From Myrica gale (lineage: Eukaryota > Streptophyta > Magnoliopsida > Fagales > Myricaceae), in the NCBI GenBank assembly GCA_963930655.1, contig OZ005601.1:25234921-25298920 (forward strand): 64,000 nucleotides of DNA, written 5' to 3'. Below, piece after piece: positions 14,101 to 24,714 of this stretch. Positions within the stretch are counted from its first letter, which is position 1. Every line of letters starts with the position of its first letter. Made by a program: the position numbers and the translations under genes. The notes under the pieces were generated by a model. It worked only from the letters and a program-made list of their open reading frames with translations, ran no database searches and was not told the DNA's origin.

Positions 14101-14900
14101 AAGAGACGGAAGAGAGAGACGGAGCTTATCACAAGAAGTCCCAATCAACTCCTCGCCTGAGGGAGAAATACCACAAAACATGAAATAATTTTTAAGCACG
14201 GTGTCAAAGTTGGAAGACTTATTAAACGAGGGAGAAATCCATTTAGCATTTGAACCTTAAGCCTTCAATATAGAACACAAGAAAATAAACCCAAACCTAA
14301 ATACATCTGAGTCTCCCCCAACTCCATCTTAGACAACTGCCAAACAACAACAAATAGGGATAAAGATACGACCCAGAAAAAATGCAGGATGACCACACTA
14401 ATAACGTTAAAGTTGGAGTTAGGGAAGTGCAAGTATAGAAAAAATGAGAACCAGGGAAAATATGCACCACACCATTGTTGCTAGATTCCAACGTGGTATA
14501 GAGCTGTAGTGCACACAAAAATTACAAAGATAAGGAACAAGAGTTTGTTCAGCATCTGAACAAAAGGAAAAGACGAACTAACAGATACTACTACTCAGAG
14601 ATAAGAACGCCCATATTAAATTCCCAGCTCCTGTGTAGATGGCAAGAACATATTTCTAACATCTTCCTCATCATACTGAATGCCTAGATTCCATCTGAAA
14701 TCCAAAAAAAAACAAGAACCAATTTGTAGATTCAAAGTGAAATTGAACTTCCAAACACATGGTGATCAGGCCAGCCAACCTTACAAAACAAGACAATTTC
14801 CATATTTATGCCACCTCCAGCTGAAACCCTGATTGGTCTACTTTTCTGGAACCCAACAGCTTAAGAAGTACATAACTGATATCAGGAATAAAAGTCTTAT
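8100..14900. repeat. Core tandem array: about six ~1.1-kb units
   Basis: Direct head-to-tail repeats. The marker 'gaataatcac(a/g)ataattggaaaa' falls at about 9151, 10294, 11433, 12530 and 13974, giving periods of 1143, 1139, 1097 and 1444 bases; the last is long because of a ~335-base insertion. The units at about 9.15-10.29 and 10.29-11.43 kb are almost identical, so that duplication is recent; the outer units are more diverged. Each unit holds a short palindrome (ATGAAGA-TAC-TCTTCAT), a conserved 'cacctccagctgaaaccctgattggtcaac' type block, and polypurine text. Small open frames recur in each unit on both strands but vary in length and end, as expected of chance frames in repeated non-coding DNA. 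It matches no transposon family I know. Confidence 0.85.
12779..13113 (+). pseudogene. Protein-like insert in one array unit (gene fragment)
   Basis: Only one unit carries this insertion; in the others 'ccaagaa' runs straight into 'ccctaaaatg'. From 12827 the plus frame reads like real protein: acidic, then ELAVADITNIEREVTDWSN, SKLAYINLCSQELLHHLDN, a Ser/Thr-rich linker, and DPVILEALRNAGLVSDSPP. I do not recognise the family. Coding-like text upstream (LLEEGKLASDSQN) is in another frame, so the piece looks like a frameshifted, non-functional fragment of a host gene, perhaps one exon or cDNA-derived. No long poly-A or target duplication is evident. Confidence 0.45.
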
Positions 14901-17900
14901 TCAACATCTCAACAGACTTCTAAACAAAATAGAAGGAAGAGACGAGGGATTAACAAACTCTTCTACACTTTTTTTCTGATATGAGAACACCTCCAATCAA
15001 ATTCCCGCCTCTGTCGAGATAGAAAGAACATAATTTCTAAGCTTTCTATCATACTGAATGGACAGGCCCCAATTCCATCTGAAATCCACAAAATCCAAGC
15101 ACAAATTTGAAAATTAGGAGTGAAATTCAACAAGCCAATGATCAGGCCTAGCCAACCTTACAGAAAGGAGACAGATTGCATACTTGTGCTGCCTACAGAT
15201 GAAAACCTCATTGGTCTACTTTAGTGGAACCCATCGCCATAAGAAGCTTTTCAGCCCACAACCCGTTTGTTTAAAGTAGCAAGGAACATAATCACGTACA
15301 ATCTTCCAAGCATAATATGAAACAAAGAAAAGACAGCTCTCAGTTATCCCCCAAAGGCCCATCACATTAAGGTGGTCAAAGCATAATATGGAACAAAGAA
15401 AAGACACTGAGCTGCTCCGTTATCCCGAAAGTCCAATGCATTAAGCTGGTCCTATAGAAGCCTAGGTTTGACACAGCCCATACCAGGAAAAGATACGACT
15501 CCCAAGCACTCAGCTGGATGCCACATAACCTGCCACACACTTAGAGACCCAGAAGCACGATCCCCTCTTAAGTGAATCAACATTGCACAAACCAAGCTCC
15601 AATTATGACAGATGAATTAGAGGCATCTCCACAAATTGTAAGATAAGAGGATCAAGAGGATTACCAATCAATGCTACCCCCAACGCCTAGTTAGGGAAAA
15701 ATATCTAAGCTAATACTTCTCACCTAATCCCACCACTTTTAAGGAAGAAGAAAATATTCTCGTCCGCTCAACTGTTATTACACTTTCAAGAACAAAAGTT
15801 ATGCAATAACAAGACACGCATTGAGAATGAAAATTATTCAATCAGAAAGATTAACCTCAAATTATTAGGGAAAGGATAAATCGAGAAAGAACTTATCATA
15901 ACATGACCCAATCAACCATGATCGCCCAAGGCCAAGAAAAACCTGTTAGGTTCTTAGCCTAACTCTAGATATTGAATACCTCAAAGCCTGAAACTGTTAT
16001 CAACCCAAAGTGTCCAACAATGAAATACTTCTCAAAAGAGGAAGAAATACATACAATATGGAAGGCAGAAGAAAAGAAATCCGAAGCACATGCATCTCTG
16101 GAGCTGCCCAACTTTATTATAGATAACTGCCAAACAACAATTGCTCACTGAATACAGCATGGCCAAACTAGTAACCCTAAGTTCTCCTGAGTTGAGAAAA
16201 GTGCAAGTATAGAACCAAGAACCAGGGCAAACACATTCACCACCATGGCACTATTGCCGAAATCCAATAGAAAAATCAATTAAATCAGATAAGTGTGGGT
16301 TTAACATCTTTAGAGACTTCTATAAAGAATACAAGCAAAAGACAAGGGATTTACAAACTCTGCTCCTCAGGCACGAGAATGCCCAAATGAAATTCCCGCC
16401 TCCCATGGAGATGGAACACATCTTCCTCATCATAAGGAATAGACAAGTCCAAATTCCATCTGAAATTCCCAAAACCCAAGGACAAAAATTTGCCAATTCT
16501 CAGTGGAAGTAACCGTCTAAACCAATAGTGATTAGGCTCGCCAACCTTAACAAAAACCCCAAGATGAAAACCCAATTGGTCTACTTTGCTGGAACACAAA
16601 GCATTTCGCGCGAAAACCCACGAAATAAGAACACAAGGATTACTAAGGTCATGTTTGGTTAATGATTTTAAAAACATTTTCCAATCCAAACATGATTTTT
16701 TTACACAAAATATTTCAATCTTCAATAAAATTTTCTATCTAATTATTGGACTCAATTTCCTTGAAAAAAAAACACAAAAACCAAAAAGTACTTTTACAAA
16801 AATCCATAGAAACTCATCTCATAAAAATCTTCATCCAAACATACTTTTTCTCTCACATTCTCCAAGAGAATAAATTTCAAGAACTTTCTCTTTCCAAACA
16901 TCTTTTTTGTGAATCATTACACAAAAAAACGTTTTCAAAACCAAACCATATAGCCTAAATCTTCCAAAAACGCATGAAAACCCACGAAGTAAAAACAAAA
17001 GGATTACAATCACATTAAATCTTCCAAAACAGAGACCAAAAAAACGAAAGGAGTGGAGCACTCATCAAGCAAGAACATAACTTCAAACATCTTCCTCATT
17101 GCACAAGCCCAGAATCCATCCCAAAGCCAAGCACAAATTGCAAATTTGAAGTAAAGTTCAACTACTCCGTGCCACCTCTGTACGAAAACCTAATTGGTAA
17201 AAATTTCTGGAGTGCGCCTAAAGAAGCATTATTCCACCAAAACCCACGCAACAAGTATAACAACAATTAAGATCATGCACAATTTTCCGCGCAAAAAATG
17301 AAACAAACAGAAGGAAAATAGTTGTTCAGTAATCACCAAGGTGCATCATATTAAGCGTCCCTTAGAAACCTAGTTTGACAAAAGCCACAATGAAAAGAGG
17401 ACTCCCAAAGCAAACTCAGTTGGATGCCTCATAACCTGCCATACACTTGATGCTCAGGGAACATGATCGCCTGTGAAGTGAATGGCACCATTGGACAAAT
17501 AGGAAGAGCACTCTCGGGACATATTTTCAAACAGCATCCACAGCTGGTATCCAAAAAAATTTCAGTACCTGGTCATGAGTTCAATTCCTCACCATCCCAA
17601 AGAACTTCGTGAACTAAAGCAAAAACTACAGAACAAACATTTCAAACCCGCATTGACGCTCACTCTGATTTCTTCATGAAATTACACTGAAAAAGAGTTC
17701 ACATTTCTTGTCAAGTAAGAGAACACAATTTTGAAGAAAATAAATAAATAAGATGAAACGAAAAGAACAGTCAACTATACAAAATCCCGTGTGGTGAAGA
17801 AGCAAGAGAAAACAGAAAGTATGGAATCCAATCAGCCTTAGTTAGGACCCTGTTCCATTGCATTGCCAGGACTCGGAATTTGATTTTAAAACTGCGTGAT

Positions 17901-18760
17901 GCAACCTGAAGATACACATAATCCAAGCTCCAATTACAACATTTGAATAAACAAGAACGACACATCAAATTGTAAGGTCTAGGATCAGGAGAATTAACAC
18001 AATAATTGTAAAACCAAAAAAAGAGCCTAGACATGTTACTTAAAAAACTTTGCACTAGGAAGGAGAAATCTACCTGTCCACTCCCCAATTATCGAACTTT
18101 CTACAACCAAAGGCTATGCAGTTATCCAAACGAACTAAGAAAGAAAATGACAGCCGGAAAGATTTTCATTTAAGTATTACGCAAACACAAATCAAGAGAT
18201 AAAGAGCTTATCAAGAAAGGTCCTGTCGCCCAAGATCAAGAAGACCCTAAAAAGTAATTCCTCGTAGCTGTAGATATTGGATACCAACTGTTATACAAAC
18301 CCCACGTGCAACAATCGAAGACTTCTAAAAAGTTGGAGAAATCCATGAAGCATTGGAAACACAACTCTTCAATTAATTCGGAAGAAAATAAACCAAAACC
18401 TAAAAATCTCTGTAACTGCACAACTCGATCTTAGATGACTGCAAAGAAAAACATACACTGAACAGAGATTCGACCTGCATAAAAATGTAAAACGGCCAAA
18501 CTAATAACCTCAAGTTCATATGTGTGGTGGAAGTACAAGTATAGAAACAAGAACCAGGGCAGATATACGCCACAACTCCAAAGTGGTAGTAAAAAGCTGC
18601 TCAGACTCAAGCACACCAAAATCAAGTCTTCGTCTCCCGGAAAGACAATTCCTAACATAATTTGAAACATCGCCCTCATCAGTTATCCCAAAGAACATCA
18701 TGAACTAGGAAATTACAAATCCCACAAGACTTCAAACCACCACAGGACCTAATCTTCTCA
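14900..18760. repeat. Decayed right flank of the unit array
   Basis: Older copies of the same unit. The 'attggtctac...ggaacccat' block recurs near 15207, 16574 and 17192. The segments after 15.2 and after 17.2 kb match each other over several hundred bases ('ggatgccacataacctgccacacactt' versus 'ggatgcctcataacctgccatacactt' type text), which gives a larger ~2-kb period here. Related text also occurs near 16.0-16.25 and 18.2-18.6 kb. A Tourist-like insertion sits at 16647-16954. Confidence 0.6.
16647..16954. mobile_element. Tourist-like MITE inside the array
   Basis: A 308-base AT-rich element with imperfect inverted ends (GGTCATGTTTGGTT at the left; ACCAAACCATATAGCC at the right) flanked by TAA (possibly CTAA) on both sides. 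It interrupts an otherwise continuous decayed array unit. The ends resemble the MITE at 37.5 kb. Ends and short TSD fit PIF/Harbinger; no coding capacity. Confidence 0.55.
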
Positions 18761-19419
18761 AACATATGTTCAGACTTGTGAAAGCTTCCCTTCGGTAACG
18801 AGCTTGGGATTCGGGCATCAGATATCACCTTCGTATTCCTATTGAATTAGATCAGAAAATGCCCGAGGTTATGTATTTGACTCAATATAAAGTTATATCC
18901 AATCATATCCTATCAGACGAAAAGGAGAGAAAAGAGAGCTTATCCCCAAACCACACCCCCTGCCCCAAGTACAAGATAGTCCAAACAAATCTCCCCTTCC
19001 TGGAGACATATAGCATTGAGTTATTCACACATCCTATAAGAATTGCGAGAAGGTCAAAAAAAATAATAAAAAAAAATACACAATCCAAAGACCAATGAAA
19101 ACCCAGCTCCTCGTCCAGGTCCTAATTCACGCATGCAACAAATGAAAGCCTATACTGCTACCACCTGAAATCAATTTCCCCAACGACACAATACGGTAAG
19201 AAAACCAACACCAGTAAATCGAAGATCTTTAACAAATAAATCGCCTGAGAAAGATTAAGAACTTATGCAAAAAACGCTAATTTGTAGCATATAAAATCTT
19301 CCTTGCAAGCGATGTACGAATTTCAGAAGAAAATCCAAATTAGAGGAATCCTCTACTGAGGATGCATCAAAACCAAAAACAAATAACATCTTTTCTGAGA
19401 AGATCGTCTCAAAAGAATG

Positions 19420-19790
19420 ATCTGAATTCTCTACCAACATGTTCTCAGATAACGATCTTCCATAAAGGATTATCGGAATTCACAATCGATAAACATCAGA
19501 ACCTACCAAACAACTAAAGAGACGGGGGAAGCCATGAAAGCCTGAGAGATTTTCCTGAAAACGATCTCCTAAAAAGGATGATCGGAATTCTGTACCAGCG
19601 ATGTTCCCCGAGAACGATCTGTCAAGAAAGATAATCGGAATTCCCAACCGATGAAACATCAGAACCTACCAAAGAATCAAAGAGACGCTAAGCTATCAAA
19701 GCGGGGGAGAGATCTTCCCTGAAATCGATATTCTAAAAAGGACGATAAGAATTCTCTCCAAACGACGCCTCGAGAAGGATCTTTTAAAAA
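19420..19790. repeat. Three ~162-bp imperfect repeats
   Basis: A block beginning GAATTCT, then an ACCA-type stretch, GAACGATCT and an 'aaaggatgatcggaattc' phrase recurs at about 19424, 19586 and 19749. Two intervals also contain 'catcagaacctaccaaa' and 'aaagagacg'. The repeats lie just downstream of the minus-strand TATA box, so they would form the first part of any transcript from it. Unrelated in sequence to the 1.1-kb units. Confidence 0.7.
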
Positions 19791-19883
19791 AAGATGATAG
19801 AAATTCCAAAGCGCTGGTATATTCTAACGGACCCAAAAAAGGCGAAACCCAAGAGTATGAAGAGATGTGAGGGGGTGGGGGTG

Positions 19884-19892
19884 CTATTTATA
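19884..19892 (-). promoter_or_regulatory. Candidate core promoter reading left
   Basis: TATAAATAG on the minus strand, followed about 30 bases on by a C-rich, CT-rich stretch (CACCCCCTCACATCTC), a textbook plant TATA/initiation layout. It points into the 162-bp repeats and then the array. No coding exon is recognised downstream, which makes a non-coding transcript possible. Confidence 0.5.
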
Positions 19893-20534
19893 ATCATAAA
19901 AGGCGATCAGGTAAGTCGGTGCAATCCGAAAACGTTTCTTAAAAAAGCTATAAAATAAGTAAAAACTTAAAGAACAAGAAACAAAACCCGTTTCTCACGC
20001 GTTTTCTGACGCGGTCGTGGTTTTGCCAGGCGGTTGGCGCACATGGCCCACCGCTAACGCAACATTCTGTTTTGATACACGTGGTTTTCTTGGCTTAACT
20101 TCCACGCACGCTGATCCCAAACTTGGTCAGCAAGCAGTTGGTCAAAATAATTGACAACCAGAGCACGTAAACGAATAAAATAATATAAAATTTTAAATGA
20201 AATAAATCGTCGTCATCCTTATCGCTTCTTTTTTCCATTTAGGCTCCATCCTTGGCACTTATCACTTCTTTCGCAATTTCTTTAATGGGCGACATTACTT
20301 TTTAACTTCGCAACCGTGAACCATTCCTCACCAAGTTTGATTTTAGAAGTTAATTGAACGAGTTGCATTGACCTGGAGTTTGATGAGTTTGATACACAAG
20401 GAGCGACTAGAAAAATTATATAAAATTATAAATAGGTCTTTATCGCTATATAAAAGTATTTTGTAATAAAAGTAGAACATATAAAAAATAATGAAGGAAA
20501 GTTCTTATTTTATTAATTTAAAAAATTGAAATAT
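19893..20534. other. Intergenic, upstream of the array promoter
   Basis: Moderate GC at 19.9-20.15 kb, then AT-rich DNA. It contains no recognised gene. The GC-richer part directly upstream of the TATA box is the likely proximal promoter if the array is transcribed. Confidence 0.3.
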
Positions 20535-20547
20535 GACTTCGGATATA

Positions 20548-20730
20548 ATGGGCATGTTTGAGACCCCAAATGGGGTCTCAACAAATCGGACAAACCAAAT
20601 AAACTCCAAAATTTTTAACTTTTACACCTACACACTTCACTTTTCACAAACCCCAATAAATCTCAATAAAGTAAAGATTCCCAAAATTTCGAGAATATTC
20701 CCCAAAATTTTGGCAAACAAACATCTCCAA
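20548..20730. mobile_element. MITE, family shared with 37.1-kb copy
   Basis: About 180 bases with a left end GGGCATGTTTG and right end CAAACAAACAT, nearly identical in its middle (from ACTCCAAAATTTTTAACTTT to CCCAAAATTTCG) to 37.10-37.28 kb. Two copies of one short non-coding element with inverted GTTTG/CAAAC ends point to a Tourist-like MITE. Edges approximate. Confidence 0.6.
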
Positions 20731-20734
20731 TTTA

Positions 20735-20890
20735 GTTTGCACAAAATATTTCACTAACTCCTAATAAAATACTACAATATAATCTCTCTCTCCCATAAAA
20801 AATATAAAAAATTACCTCTCTTCACTTTTTCACTAAACCCAATATCAACACTAAACCCAATACCAAAAATTTTACAACACAAACATAACC
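20735..20890. mobile_element. Tourist-like MITE (family T), TTA duplication
   Basis: Starts GTTTGCACAAAAT and ends AAACATAACC, with TTA on both sides (20732-20734 and 20891-20893). The middle carries the family signature: AATATAATCTCTCTC, a run of ATAAAAAATATAAAAAATT, TTCACTTTTTCACTAAACC, AAAAATTTTACAACACAAAC. It directly abuts the preceding MITE. Related copies are at 21.35, 30.86, 47.98, 49.60 and 56.76 kb. Confidence 0.65.
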
Positions 20891-21352
20891 TTAGAAGACA
20901 TTTTACAACTAAAATTTTGACTCTAATAAAATAACTCTTCAAAATTCTATCTTTTTCTATCAAATCATTATTTTTCACTTCAAATAAATATAAAAAATTT
21001 ATTCAAATTATCTCTCTTCTTTTTTTTACCAATTCTAACACTACAAAATTTTAACAATAAAAAAAAGATGAGGTATGTAGTAATTTCACATCAGTTCGAA
21101 AGCAATTTGAATAAATTCGTATAAATTTGAAGACACCTCCGCCTAACAAAAAAAAATACCTTAAAGAGTCAAATGAATTATTTTACGAGTGTACGTATGA
21201 ATTACATTAGTAGAATGTAGATATTTCAGTCACGGCTGTTGGCCAAACCTCTTCGAGCCAGACCAACTAATTAAGCTGTACGCACTTTTCCAACGTCCGA
21301 GAGTCGGTGGGATGCTGCAAAGTGCAAAGACCAATGCGGCCAATGCATCGCT

Positions 21353-21552
21353 CCGTTTGCGCTAAATATTTTACAAAATATTTTACAAAATATTTCGTCA
21401 ACTCCCAATAAAATATTATAATATAATCTTTCTCTCATAAAAAATATAAAAAATTATAAAAAATATAAAAAAATTATCTCTATTTACTTTTCAATAAACT
21501 CAATACCAACACTAAATTCAATATTAAAAATTTTACAACACAAACATAACCT
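21353..21552. mobile_element. Tourist-like MITE (family T), degraded
   Basis: Same core as the 20735 copy (ATTATAATATAATCT, ATAAAAAATATAAAAAATTA twice, CAATACCAACACTAAATTC, TTTTACAACACAAACATAACC). The left end is blurred and the flanking trinucleotides no longer match exactly. Confidence 0.55.
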
Positions 21553-21661
21553 TGATAAGGGAGAAAAATAAGTGCAAGGAATGGATACAGCTCACCGCCC
21601 CTAGGCGGCCTGGATGCTCCGACTACGAGTAGCTGGAACTAGTTGTAACGCATTGCTGAGG

Positions 21662-23790
21662 TCAACTTAACAAAGGTTTAGCCTTGCGTATGTGGCCCAT
21701 AATATTGACAAGATCTTTACGAGTGCAGACAGGGAACGTATTGATGTTCTTGAGCACTCTCAAACGCCATAGAACATATGGGAAGCTTAGCTGATCCCGA
21801 GAAGTGAAACGGACAACCTCATTGAACCAGAGGCACATGAACAGATTCGTCAATGGCGTATGCTCCCTCACAATGACAGAAGCTTCAGATAGAGCTGCAC
21901 CAGACAATAATTTGATAAGTGAGCACCTGACCAACTTAATCTACCAAATTTCTGGTGCTCAAATTCAGTTAATGCAAAAAGATCAGCATCAAAACTTCAA
22001 AAATGGGGGAATTCACAGAATAAACATTGAACTCTGTAGGGAGAAATCATTTACTCTACCAAATCCAACAGCAGGCTGGAGACTCCCATCACCTTTTCTA
22101 TTATTGTTATTCCTTTTATTGTTTTTTTGATATCTCATAGAAGAAGGAACAAAAAATACACCTTTTTTCCCATTAAATCTTTTGTCCTTGGGAAAGCCAT
22201 CATTGCGATATTGAGTCAATTGCACCTCAACCTCTTCAGGAGTGGCTTTGTTTTTCTTGACAACAGCCTTAGCCTCGTCGAAGACACTACTACGAGCTCC
22301 ATGTTCTGAAATTGCACGTACCGAATTTGAACGCCAAAGAAGGGCTTCCAGCACACCCAAAGGGTCCCTCCGAAATTGGGCCTTTGAGTCAACCCATAGG
22401 GAGTACTTTGCATGCGGGAAAAGATGATGACTCAACATCTGCAGACAGCAGAAGCAGAGAAACCCTAAAAACAAGATATTCAAAACAGATACAATGCGCA
22501 CATGGAGTGAATATCCTACAAACATATACCGGTAATGATGCAAGAGTAGCTGTATACAAGCGGAGAAATTGAAAAGCTAAGCACTCATTCCTTGTCTTTG
22601 TAGAAAGAGAGTATGGACACCTATAATTTCCATTTAGAAGACAGAAATTCAATACAGACCAAAGGAAACCAAGACAGATGAAAAAGAAGACACAAGTATC
22701 CTTTTAAGGCAAAACCAAATTTATTCACTTAGCAAAACATATTGCATGTGATCATGATGCATAAAGGATTCTACCACCTAAAAAGGAGATGCTCCAACCA
22801 ACACTTCGGCATTGCCACTTCAATCTTTGGATTTTATCCAGACACCAAAAGCTTAGCCATTTCATTCTCAAACAGCATATATTTACGGTGAATAAGTTCA
22901 ACAAAACTCAAAAAGTAAAGCTGAGATCAACTAGGCAATGAAAACTGTTGCAATAAATTGATTTTCAGAAACCATTCTCACAAAAAAATATTTGAATATC
23001 TTGCAGCTGCATGAAGCCAACCAATGATCCGACTTCCTACCTTGGGGATTTTACCATTCAACCTTTGGTCTGTGAAAGGAAGTTCCCTGACAACAACAAT
23101 GCGCCATCGCCCAATAAATCCATCCTCACCAATTCTATGTCCCCCCAATTCCTGTGCACGAAGGGTGATTTCATCCCAGAATGCAACATAGCAAACCTGC
23201 ACCCATTGAAAACAATGTGGATATATGAGCAAAGTGAAGTCTGAAACCCTACAGCTAATAAGTACAGCTTCTAGACTATTGGTGGACCTCTCTAAATGAC
23301 GCCTCTGACATTCCAATAGGTTGATAAAGGTCATCTCCACCACCAAATGCACAAGTAGACACCACTGCTTTGCAACTTTTCATGTAATCTTTGTCTTCCT
23401 TCGAAATTTTAAATCCTCCAGAGTCACTGTAAAAACCACAATGTACCATAGGAGTTTCACTCACCTACAAGAAAAAAAAATGTGCAACCAAATTGAGTAA
23501 CGCCTAGCATTAAAGAAGCATAAGTTGAGGGTAAATAAAGGGTCCAAAACTCCATCAAGCTTTATGGTTCAGGCATTTTCTACTTTAAATTCAAAACAGA
23601 CCTAAATTTGAACCCAGGTGTTTTCTGTAGATGTTATCAAATATATTAAAATGAAGCTCATAACCTTAAAACTTTTCGCTCTTTGATCGAGGGTTTGGTT
23701 TCCAGTAAACAAATTAAATCTTGTGCCTACTGTGCGTTGTTGAGACAGAGCAGCATTCCCTTCTAACGACACTGTATCATTCTCTGACAT
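21662..23790 (-). CDS. DUF616 (TOD1/MUCI70-type) protein, N-terminus missing
   Basis: Five exons on the minus strand: 23790-23665, 23464-23288, 23196-23041, 22438-22162 and 21894-21662, with GT-AG introns. They join without a stop into 322 codons plus TGA. Family blocks in order: TGNQTLDQRAKSFK, MVHCGFYSDSGGFKIS, CAFGGGDDLYQPIGMSEAS, VCYVAFWDEITL, LPFTDQRLNGKIPK, LFPHAKYSLWVDSKAQFRRD, NSVRAISEHGARSSVFDEA, ASVIVREHTPLTNLFMCLWF, PVCTRKDLVN. Relatives (TOD1, MUCI70) are Golgi/membrane proteins linked to ceramide turnover or mucilage pectin. They are normally longer, with an N-terminal membrane anchor and stem. Here the first codon usable as a start is ATG at 23790, just before the conserved core, and no upstream exon is visible in the 925 bases before MLO-A. 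I infer a 5'-truncated gene, possibly still transcribed. Confidence 0.8.
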
Positions 23791-23849
23791 AATAAATATT
23801 TAAAGTAAAATTTGGTGCTTGTTAGTAAATTACTCATTTAATTTATCTT

Positions 23850-24511
23850 TTAATATTTTTTGGCCGAATTTTTTTTATTATAAATAATTTTAGAAATGCA
23901 AAATAAAAATCTTTTCAACATTTAAGGAAATCGTTCGGACGAATATGCAACCTGAACATCAATGATGTTTGAACACATATACATTTTCATCCGAACGCAT
24001 TTACTGGATACCGAACGAAGTAATCTCTCTAACCGTTAGAAGGTAGAAAGAACGATATTGAACATGTACTTTCAAATGTCCAAAGGAAGTTCAAACGTTT
24101 ATGATCAAAACATCCAAATACTGTTCGAATGTTATTTCGTAGAACATTGCAACCATTACGAAGGGTATCATACATTTTTCCACATACGTTGTAACGATTA
24201 TCAAAATGATCGAACGTTAAATTAATTATGGCTTCGAACGGGTTATCTCTATATTGAACGATTATAAATTTACTGTCTGATAACGATCGAACGTCTCACT
24301 TAACATTCAAAGTCCTCCGAATGTTACGTTTTCTAACAGGCATTCGAAATTTGAACGATTATTTTATTTAGAGGCGGAAATATGTTCGCATCGAAAGGGC
24401 ACTTTTTGGGTCGGACCATATTTTTTGTCCCAAAAAAGTTTTTGCAACGGACTTCTTGGGACAGTTGGTGCGACTGACAAATCCCTCCCAAAAAAAAAAA
24501 TTGTTGTAGTG
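23850..24511 (-). mobile_element. CACTA-like transposon remnant (one end)
   Basis: Read on the minus strand from 24511 the sequence starts CACTACAACAATT, then a T run and GGGAGGGATTTGTC, with a TTTTTTGGGACAAAAAA motif a little further in, typical of CMC/EnSpm ends. The interior is rich in GTTCGAACG-type words on both strands (subterminal-repeat-like). No matching second terminus was found near 23.8 kb, so the remnant is one-sided. It fills the gap where upstream exons of the DUF616 gene would be expected. The left edge is a guess. Confidence 0.4.
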
Positions 24512-24714
24512 TGGTTTTTACTTATATCTTGTCGGCCAAATCTGGTTTTTTATAACGTGTTTGAAAGTTGAGTTGTACTGAACCAAAGAATGAATATTTA
24601 GAGTTATAAGATGACCTAGGGGATACATATATAATTTGCTGAACTTTGTCTGAAAAGCCAGCGCTCCAGGCCTCTAAATGGCAATTCCCTTGATCCACCT
24701 GCCTTCATTCTTGA

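Larger units (their letters stand above)
5200..19862 (-). ncRNA. Possible long non-coding transcript spanning the array
   Basis: Inference only. A convincing TATA box at its right end, repeated splice-donor-like text (TTGTAAGGTTGGC on the minus strand, next to a conserved block in most units) and the absence of a protein in about 14 kb suggest a transcribed non-coding locus in which an exon or intron module multiplied. The 3' end is arbitrary. It could equally be an untranscribed satellite-like array with a chance TATA. Confidence 0.25.

Noticed and set aside
7428-14188. Recurrent open frames in the array, such as the plus-strand frames starting MKILFMSALCLDP and minus-strand frames rich in Trp/Cys
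   Set aside because: They recur because the DNA recurs. Their lengths and ends differ between units and none resembles a known domain, so they were not called genes.
24000-24400. Repeated GTTCGAACG words as a regulatory array
   Set aside because: Better explained as subterminal repeats of the CACTA-like remnant that ends at 24511.
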